Positions 5,626 through 10,075 of a DNA stretch of 10,075 nucleotides are shown one piece after another. Below the pieces are notes generated by a model. That model was not told the DNA's origin, ran no database searches, and worked only from the letters and a program-made list of their open reading frames with translations. Every line of letters begins with the position of its first letter. Position 1 is the stretch's first letter. Source of the stretch: Chloroflexota bacterium (GTDB lineage Bacteria > Chloroflexota > Dehalococcoidia > GIF9 > UBA5620); NCBI GenBank assembly GCA_026389735.1, contig JAPLHH010000031.1, forward strand, positions 1 through 10,075, given 5' to 3'. The translations under genes and the position numbers were made by a program.

Positions 5626-6735
5626 GTGCCCTCAGAAAGAGTTTTCCGACCTGTTGATTATGTTAAGATAAGCATCTTCGGGGCGGCTTTATCAGTTCTC
5701 TGGCCTAGTCTACATAGTGTCGTAATTCCGCTCCGCCTTCTGGAATTTGCCCCTGAAGCCCAGAAGAATACTTACCTTGGCCTCCTGACCTTCGCTGGCT
5801 CAATGGTAGCCGTGTTTATTCAGCCTCTAGCCGGGGCAGTTAGCGACCGCTTCAGCTCACCTCTGGGCCGTCGGCGTCCTTTTATTTTTGTCGGAACGCT
5901 CCTGGCTCTGTTTTTCCTCCCTAGCATAGGCCTGTCCGGCAGCTTCCCTTTCTTGCTTCTAGGCTATTGTCTGCTGCAAGTCGCCACCAACATCGCCCAA
6001 GGCCCATTTCAAGCATTCATTCCAGACCTGGTGCCACAAGGGCGGAGGGGGGTAGCATCTGGAGCCAAAAGCCTGGCGGAGATATTAGGCGGCGTAGCCT
6101 TCCTGCGCCTGGTGGCTTACTTCATGGATAACTATTCCAGTGATGGTGGCGAAATTTGGTTATGGCTGGCAATAGGTCTTCCCGGGCTGATACTGTTGGC
6201 AGGAATGATCACCACAATGTTCACAGTAAAGGAACAGCCATTGGATGGCAGCAGCCAGCTCTCCCCAGCAAAAGCCATGGCTGGCGCCTACAAGATTGAC
6301 GCCAGGGGGAATCCCGGCTTTGTTTGGTTCCTCGTCTCTAGATTGTTTATTTTGATGGCGATGGTGGTACTTCAAACCTTTGCCCTGTATTTCATAAGAG
6401 ATGTAATCCAGCATTCCAACCCGGCAGGAGTAACCGCAGACCTCATGATTACTGTGGGCATTTTTCTGCTTCTAGCTGTTTACCCTGCAGGGCAGCTTTC
6501 CGATAGATTCGACCTCGTTCCCGCCGGCGAAGAAGCCCGCTACTTAGGCCTGACCAATATAGCCACAGCCGGTGCTGGAGCGCTAGCCCGGCTCATCGGT
6601 CCAGTAATTGATTTCTTCAATGCCCGGCAATCCGGTCTGGGCTATTCGGTCATGCTTCTGGTTTGTGTCCTTTACTTCGTCCTCGGTTCGGCTGCAGTCA
6701 TACCGGTCGGGAGAAAGGTAAGGGAAAGTGGCTAA
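5626..6735 (+). CDS. MFS transporter (sugar/drug type) lacking a helix pair, probable internal deletion
   Basis: A major facilitator protein of 369 residues; relatives are mostly 400-450. The start is GTG 5626. N-half: helices at about 15-36, 49-70, 84-103 and 106-123, two more by 200, with motif A as GAVSDRFSSPLGRRRPFI (70-87). C-half: helices at about 232-256 and 270-290, then GQLSDRF (289-295) runs straight into DLVPAGEEARYLGLTNIATA (296-315), then helices 311-330 and 339-362. In the N-half the equivalent motifs SDRF (73-76) and DLVP (134-137) are 57 residues apart. In the C-half the gap is zero, so about 57-60 residues (helices 9 and 10) are missing in frame. Such a protein is unlikely to transport normally. 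The RRRPF motif recalls the SUT/GPH-like sugar carriers, but the substrate is unknown. Its end overlaps the next gene. Confidence 0.85.
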   Translation: MPSERVFRPVDYVKISIFGAALSVLWPSLHSVVIPLRLLEFAPEAQKNTYLGLLTFAGSMVAVFIQPLAGAVSDRFSSPLGRRRPFIFVGTLLALFFLPSIGLSGSFPFLLLGYCLLQVATNIAQGPFQAFIPDLVPQGRRGVASGAKSLAEILGGVAFLRLVAYFMDNYSSDGGEIWLWLAIGLPGLILLAGMITTMFTVKEQPLDGSSQLSPAKAMAGAYKIDARGNPGFVWFLVSRLFILMAMVVLQTFALYFIRDVIQHSNPAGVTADLMITVGIFLLLAVYPAGQLSDRFDLVPAGEEARYLGLTNIATAGAGALARLIGPVIDFFNARQSGLGYSVMLLVCVLYFVLGSAAVIPVGRKVRESG

Positions 6736-7306
6736 TCCCATGAACCAAACAGGCAATAAGGCAGAAAAACGCTTCTGGACAAGGGAGCGATACCTTCAGA
6801 TATTAGCTTTGCTCTTTGTGCTGGCTCTCTCTGCTTTTATCCTTCTAAACCGGGAAAAAGTGGCCGCGCTTGAAGTATACGGCTACCTGGGCGTCTTTCT
6901 CATCTCCATCATAACCTGCAGCAGCATAGTGGTGCCTGTACCCGGCTGGATTCTGGTGGCCACTTTTGGCGCCATCTATAATCCCATCCTGGTAGGAGTT
7001 GTATCCGGGCTGGGAGGTACAATCGGCGAGATGACCGGCTATCTTTTGGGCTACGGTGGCCGGCTGGTTGTGGAAAACGTAGGCATCTACACCAGAATGG
7101 TACAGTGGATGAAGCGATGGGGAAGCGTCACCATTTTTATCCTTGCCCTGATACCCAATCCGTTTTTTGACGTAGCCGGTGCCGCCGCCGGCTCGCTCCG
7201 TTTCCCTGTGTGGAAATTCCTCCTCTTCGGCGCCGCTGGCAGGATACCCAAGCACATATTCTTCGCTTATATCGGCGTCTGGGGTTTGCAATTTCTGCCA
7301 CTATAG
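6728..7306 (+). CDS. VTT-domain (DedA/TVP38-type) membrane protein
   Basis: A 192-residue protein of the VTT/SNARE-associated (PF09335) family. A cytoplasmic basic tail precedes a first helix at about 23-40 (LQILALLFVLALSAFILL). Then come YGYLGVFLISIITCSSIVVP (51-70) and the signature VPVPGWILVATFGAIYNPIL (69-88), with VSGLGGTIGEMTGYLLGYGG (92-111). LIPNPFFDVAGAAAG (141-155) matches the second conserved proline-rich segment, followed by FLLFGAAGRIPKHIFFAYIG (164-183). DedA/VTT proteins act in membrane lipid scrambling and envelope homeostasis. The GTG at 6728 overlaps the stop of the MFS gene by 8 bp and has GAAAGG upstream. The ATG at 6740 is an alternative giving four fewer residues. The overlap means shared transcription with the transporter. 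The stop is TAG. Confidence 0.88.
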   Translation: MANPMNQTGNKAEKRFWTRERYLQILALLFVLALSAFILLNREKVAALEVYGYLGVFLISIITCSSIVVPVPGWILVATFGAIYNPILVGVVSGLGGTIGEMTGYLLGYGGRLVVENVGIYTRMVQWMKRWGSVTIFILALIPNPFFDVAGAAAGSLRFPVWKFLLFGAAGRIPKHIFFAYIGVWGLQFLPL

Positions 7307-7404
7307 CCTGAAATAATTACAAACTAGCTAAGGACATACTTTTGCAATTCGTTTCTATCGATGGGAGAGGAATAGGGTGGGGGTGAAATCATAAGATTGC
7401 TTAA

Positions 7405-7448
7405 CGGAGTTTACCTTGAATGAGATCCTTCGTTTCGCTCAGAATGAC
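7405..7448. repeat. Partial palindromic element family A at the nitroreductase 5' end
   Basis: CGGAGTTTACCTTGA and GAGATCCTTCGTTTCGCTC followed by AGAATGAC match the inside and right arm of the 3299-3390 copy (equivalent part 3340-3388). The left arm TTGTCATTCTGAG is missing. The repeat forms an open frame that runs into the nitroreductase gene and can mislead start-site prediction. Nothing else is recognisable in 7307-7494 beyond a G-rich patch at 7363-7384. Confidence 0.65.
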
Positions 7449-7494
7449 GAGAGGCGAAGATCTCCTCAACTCAACAGAAAAGGAGGGGAGCAGA

Positions 7495-8064
7495 ATGCTA
7501 AAAGATTTAGTCTTAAAGAACCGAAGTTACCGGCGGTTTTATCAGGAGGTCGTTGTAGAACTCAAGACATTGAGGGAACTCGTTGACCTGGCCAGGCTGT
7601 CAGCTTCAGCGCTAAATCTGCAACCATTGAAATATGTGCTTTCCTGTGAACCCCAAAAGAATGCTTTGATATTTCCACACCTCGGCTGGGCAGGCTACCT
7701 CAAAGACTGGCCAGGCCCGGTTGAAGGAGAAAGACCATCGGCCTATATAATCATGCTTGGTGACACCGAGATAAGCCGGTCTGTTGGCTGCGACCACGGC
7801 ATAGCAGCACAAAGCATCCTCCTAGGGGCTACAGAGAAAGGCCTAGGCGGCTGTATGATTGCTACAGTGAAAAGACAGGAACTCAGCCAGGCTCTGGGTA
7901 TAGCACCACGCTATGAAATAGTCCTCGTCATAGCCCTCGGCAAGCCTAAAGAAACGGTTGTCATCGAGAAAGTTGGGCCTGACGGAGATGTCAAGTACTG
8001 GCGGGACAGCCAAAGCGTACACCATGTGCCAAAACGAGTACTGGATGACATCATCATTGGCTAG
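7495..8064 (+). CDS. Nitroreductase-family FMN protein
   Basis: A 189-residue flavin oxidoreductase-like protein of the nitroreductase superfamily (FMN-dependent homodimers using NAD(P)H). I start at ATG 7495, which follows AGGAGG (7481-7486) by 8 nt. The in-frame start 75 bp upstream lies in repeat DNA and is rejected. Typical points: MLKDLVLKNRSYRRFYQEV (1-19) with the RSYRRF FMN-phosphate contact, LVDLARLSASALNLQPLKYV (27-46) where S/A-x-NLQP lines the flavin, GIAAQSILLGATEKGLGGCM (102-121), and LGIAPRYEIVLVIALGKPKE (134-153). The C-terminus, YWRDSQSVHHVPKRVLDDII, has the usual ending of the family. Substrate cannot be told from sequence; nitro compounds, quinones or a dehalogenase-like role are all possible. 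It has its own ribosome site and no close operon partner. The stop is TAG. Confidence 0.88.
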   Translation: MLKDLVLKNRSYRRFYQEVVVELKTLRELVDLARLSASALNLQPLKYVLSCEPQKNALIFPHLGWAGYLKDWPGPVEGERPSAYIIMLGDTEISRSVGCDHGIAAQSILLGATEKGLGGCMIATVKRQELSQALGIAPRYEIVLVIALGKPKETVVIEKVGPDGDVKYWRDSQSVHHVPKRVLDDIIIG

Positions 8065-8097
8065 CCCTATAGGTGGTTGTTTAGCGATGTTTGCTTA

Positions 8098-8205
8098 TCC
8101 TCGGACATTTACTCTCATATTATGCCTGGCTTACAGGAAGCGGCGGCAGAACGTTTCGATAAGATGCTGGGGGAAGATGTTAGCAAAATGTTAGCAAAGG
8201 GGCTG
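8098..8205 (+). pseudogene. C-terminal remnant of a tyrosine recombinase (phage-type integrase)
   Basis: The frame reading SSDIYSHIMPGLQEAAAERF from 8098 onward matches the last segment of phage-type tyrosine recombinases, where the nucleophile tyrosine lies in (D/T)xYSHV(L/M)P followed by QxEAAxxxD. The tyrosine codon is 8110-8112. Everything upstream, including the RxxR/HxxR/H catalytic box, is missing. The nitroreductase stop is only 33 bp away, so this is a stump. It points at, and stops short of, the 3' end of the tRNA-Lys gene, the usual place for an integrase next to its attachment site. The frame itself runs on through the tRNA antisense strand to 8283. The stump probably marks a lost prophage or genomic island. 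Confidence 0.7.
8177..8198. repeat. Tandem 11-bp repeat (x2)
   Basis: ATGTTAGCAAA occurs twice in a row at 8177-8187 and 8188-8198, between the integrase stump and the tRNA 3' end. It might be a leftover arm-type recombinase site or a chance duplication. A 9-bp match (ATGTTAGCA) beyond the tRNA, at 8300-8308, overlaps the tRNA promoter. Confidence 0.6.
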
Positions 8206-8216
8206 CAGGTTGAATC

Positions 8217-8289
8217 TGAGCCGCCAGGGGCTCGAACCCTGAACCTGCTGATTAAGAGTCAGCTGCTCTACCTATTGAGCTAGCGGCCC
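8217..8289 (-). tRNA. trnK: tRNA-Lys (anticodon CTT)
   Basis: The reverse complement folds as a full cloverleaf of 73 nt without an encoded CCA. The acceptor stem is GGGCCGC/GCGGCTC with one G-T pair, and the discriminator is A (8217). The D-arm is GCTC-AATAGGTA-GAGC. The anticodon arm is GCTGA-CTCTTAA-TCAGC, giving anticodon CTT, which reads AAG lysine codons. The T-arm is CAGGG-TTCGAGC-CCCTG. The gene points away from archease and toward the integrase stump, whose 3' end it borders. Confidence 0.95.
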
Positions 8290-8299
8290 AAGCGGGCTC

Positions 8300-8329
8300 A
8301 TGTTAGCATCTGTAAGCGATTCCAGTCAA
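8300..8329 (-). promoter_or_regulatory. Promoter of tRNA-Lys
   Basis: On the minus strand, TTGACT (8329-8324) is followed after 18 bp by TAACAT (8305-8300). The tRNA begins 10 nt further on, at 8289, so transcription would start at or very near the mature 5' end. The layout is typical for a tRNA gene. Confidence 0.55.
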
Positions 8330-8362
8330 GCTGGCTTTAGATTTCTTGACTCATTCAAGACA

Positions 8363-8371
8363 TGATATAAT
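8363..8371 (+). promoter_or_regulatory. Extended -10 promoter of the archease-rtcB operon
   Basis: TGATATAAT is a perfect extended -10. TTGACT at 8346-8351 lies only 14 bp upstream, too close for a normal -35, while TTCTTG at 8343-8348 is at 17 bp. Transcription would start near 8378. Any start codon upstream of that point, including TTG 8346 and ATG 8370, would not be in the message. This promoter diverges from that of tRNA-Lys. Confidence 0.55.
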
Positions 8372-8402
8372 GAAGCCGACCCCTGGACATGTAGTGAGGA
8401 CA

Positions 8403-8822
8403 GTGGAGAAGCCTTTCGAAATCATCGACCATACTGCAGATATCGGCATTGTCGCCTATGGCACCGATATCAAGCAGGTCTTTGCTAATGCCGCCCTCGG
8501 ACTTTTTAACCTGATGGCGGACCTGGATGACTTCAAGGAAGATCTCCAGCGTGAGCTAGAGCTATCAGCCGAGGATGCGGAGGTTTTGCTGGTAGAATGG
8601 CTCAACGAGCTTATTTACATTTTTGATGTGGAACATATAATCTTCAAAAGGTTTGAAATCGACGAACTCACCAGTACCCAAATCAAAGCCAGGTGCTTCG
8701 GGGAAAAGATAAAACCCGGGCAACACAAACTGAAAAGAGAAATTAAGGCAGCCACCTACCACATGCTACGGATAAGCAAAGAGGATGGTGGCTACAAAGT
8801 GCAGGTAATCTTCGATATTTAG
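8403..8822 (+). CDS. Archease, activator of RtcB RNA ligase
   Basis: Archease speeds up guanylylation and turnover of the RtcB ligase, and its gene is often next to rtcB, as here (gap 11 bp). From GTG 8403 the protein is 139 residues, the family length: [20 protein letters not shown] opens with the hallmark HTADIG (10-15), whose Asp binds metal. [15 protein letters not shown] (27-41) follows. The middle has [14 protein letters not shown] (61-74), then the conserved [12 protein letters not shown] (110-121), and the protein ends VQVIFDI with the last conserved Asp. The start is uncertain. GTG 8394 and ATG 8370 are in frame, but 8370 overlaps the -10 box, and no start has an ideal Shine-Dalgarno spacing. 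The stop is TAG. All landmark residues are intact, although its partner gene is interrupted. Confidence 0.88.
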   Translation: MEKPFEIIDHTADIGIVAYGTDIKQVFANAALGLFNLMADLDDFKEDLQRELELSAEDAEVLLVEWLNELIYIFDVEHIIFKRFEIDELTSTQIKARCFGEKIKPGQHKLKREIKAATYHMLRISKEDGGYKVQVIFDI

Positions 8823-8833
8823 AGGACAAAAGT

Positions 8834-10075
8834 ATGCCAAAATGGCAAGGAAAACTTAATAAGATAGATGACTACCGCTGGGAGATCCCCAAAAGCTATA
8901 AACCGGGGATGCGGGTGCCGGGATTAGTCTACGCAGATGAGGCTATGCTGGACGTTATCAAGGAAGAACAATCCTTGGAGCAGGTGGCCAATGTGGCTTT
9001 CTTGCCCGGCATAGTGGGGCGCTCATTGGCTATGCCTGACATTCATTGGGGCTACGGTTTTCCAATAGGCGGAGTGGCAGCTACCCAGGTCAGCGAGGGC
9101 GTAATTTCGCCAGGTGGCGTTGGCTACGATATCAACTGCGGCGTAAGACTGCTGCGCACCAACCTCACCGAAGATGAAGCGAAGCCTAAAATTAAAGAGC
9201 TTATCGATGCCCTGTTCCACAATGTTCCCTCCGGTCTAGGCTCCGAAGGCAAAATAAGAGTTGGCGAAAAGGAGATAGACGAGGTACTTACTGATGGCGC
9301 TCACTGGGCAGTAAAGCGCGGTTTCGGTCGGCCTGAAGACCTGGAGGCAACTGAGGAAACAGGTCGCATGAAAGGAGCCAACCCAGACAAAGTAAGTGCT
9401 AGAGCTAAGAAGAGAGGGGCACCTCAATCAGGAACTTTAGGCTCCGGAAACCACTTCTTGGAGGTCCAAGTACTAAGGGAAATCTATGACGAAGTCGCAG
9501 CTAAGGCTATGGGTATTGACCGAATTGGACAGGTGCTGCTCCTCATCCACACCGGCTCAAGAGGTCTTGGGCATCAAGTCTGTGACGACTACCTGAGAAT
9601 AATGGAAGAAGCAGTTGGAAGATATGGCATCAGCCTACCCGACAGGCAGCTGGCTTGTGCTCCGGTAGAGTCAAGTGAAGGGAAGGATTATCTAGCAGCT
9701 ATGGCCTGTGCTGCCAACTATGCTTGGGCTAACCGCCAGTGCATTACCCACTGGGCACGGGAGTCATTTGTTAAGGTCTTCGGCTAGAGCCTTGAAGAGC
9801 TGGGTATGCAGCAGGTTTATGATGTAGCTCACAATATTGCCAAGATTGAGGAGCACACCGTAGATAACCAGAAGCTCACAGTGTGTGTCCACCGTAAGGG
9901 AGCTACCAGAGCTTTTCCTGCCGGACACAAGGATGTACCACAACATTACAAAGATATTGGACAGCCAGTGCTCATTCCCGGCGATATGGGCCGCCGTTCG
10001 TATGTTGCCGTAGGCACGGAGAGAGCAATGGCAGAAACTTTTGGCTCTACCTGCCATGGCGCTGGCAGAGTACAA
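8834..10075 (+). CDS. rtcB: RtcB RNA ligase, interrupted by an in-frame amber codon; 3' end beyond window
   Basis: RtcB joins RNA 2',3'-cyclic phosphate or 3'-phosphate ends to 5'-OH ends, using GTP and Mn, in tRNA splicing and RNA repair. ATG 8834 follows AGAGGA. Metal ligands are seen in order: D99 and C102 in [12 protein letters not shown] (94-105), H207 in GSGNHFLEV (203-211) and H239 in [13 protein letters not shown] (237-249). At residue 318 (9785-9787) there is a TAG in place of a sense codon. The same frame then continues without a shift: [20 protein letters not shown] (319-338, with H333) through to [11 protein letters not shown] (404-414), with H408, the histidine that becomes guanylylated. 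The length to the edge is 414 codons, as expected of a family of about 480. If translation ends at the TAG, the 317-residue product lacks the catalytic histidine and cannot ligate. It is either a fresh nonsense mutation, a sequencing error or readthrough. TAG ends several neighbouring genes, so general reassignment is unlikely. Confidence 0.93.
9785..9787 (+). other. rtcB: In-frame TAG inside rtcB
   Basis: The TAG follows VFG (315-317) and precedes SLEELGM. Relatives usually have a lysine-like residue here (VFG-K-S), so AAG to TAG by one substitution would explain it. The downstream context (TAG AGC CTT) is not a known strong readthrough context, and I see no obvious stem-loop of the PYLIS type after it. 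Confidence 0.85.

Noticed and set aside
6845..7291. 148-codon minus-strand open frame opposite the VTT protein
   Set aside because: The plus strand encodes a recognisable membrane protein with conserved motifs; the antisense frame has none.
7363..7384. G-rich stretch (GGGAGAGGAATAGGGTGGGGG) as a possible G-quadruplex
   Set aside because: It has no four separate runs of three G; only a weak two-layer form is possible, with no sign of function.
8300..8308. Third copy of ATGTTAGCA on the far side of tRNA-Lys as an attachment-site repeat
   Set aside because: It coincides with the -10 box of the tRNA promoter, and nine bases may match by chance.
8346..8402. Longer archease start at TTG 8346 or ATG 8370
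   Set aside because: Both lie upstream of the transcription start predicted from TGATATAAT at 8363-8371, and the ATG overlaps the -10 box. The added residues are not typical of archease.
9764..10075. Minus-strand open frame at the right edge
   Set aside because: It is a shadow of the continuing rtcB frame, which retains conserved RtcB motifs after the amber codon.
1..10075. General reassignment of TAG to a sense codon
   Set aside because: ruvA, the toxin, the VTT protein, the nitroreductase and archease all end in TAG at the expected lengths.

Overview
The window looks like a chromosomal segment from a bacterium with about 50% GC. The gene types, the order of the DNA-repair genes and the dense short palindromic repeats (TGTCATTCTGAG and TGTCATTGCGAG types) remind me of uncultured Chloroflexota, probably Dehalococcoidia. 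That is an inference from style; no single gene proves it.

Left part (1-3033, minus strand): the N-terminal 253 codons of uvrB run off the left edge. Upstream of it is a tight operon, yebC-ruvC-ruvA, followed by a 62-codon membrane-anchored frame that resembles the start of an RmuC-type protein cut short. Between this stub and uvrB (793-973) lies a mosaic of three repeat families.

Middle part (3034-7306, plus strand): a 424-bp repeat-rich gap separates yebC from a divergent small multidrug-export (DedA-superfamily) membrane protein. A type II toxin-antitoxin pair follows (RHH antitoxin, RelE-like toxin), with a perfect 14-bp palindrome inside its promoter. A helix-hairpin-helix glycosylase-like protein sits 25 bp downstream. 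Then come an MFS transporter and an overlapping VTT/DedA protein. The MFS protein appears to have lost one helix pair: motif SDRF in its C-half is joined directly to DLVP, while the N-half has 57 residues between them.

Right part (7307-10075): a nitroreductase is followed by the C-terminal stump of a tyrosine recombinase. The stump abuts the 3' end of a minus-strand tRNA-Lys(CTT), the usual scar of an integrated element. Divergent from the tRNA is an archease-rtcB operon (RNA ligase and its activator). The rtcB frame has an in-frame amber codon at 9785-9787. Homology continues unbroken after it to the window edge, and the catalytic guanylylated histidine lies beyond it.

The main points of interest are the amber-interrupted rtcB, the helix-deleted transporter, the integrase scar at tRNA-Lys, the toxin-antitoxin/HhH cassette, and a repeat family that can fold into an outer stem with two inner hairpins. 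I see no CRISPR array, complete insertion sequence, rRNA or clear riboswitch.
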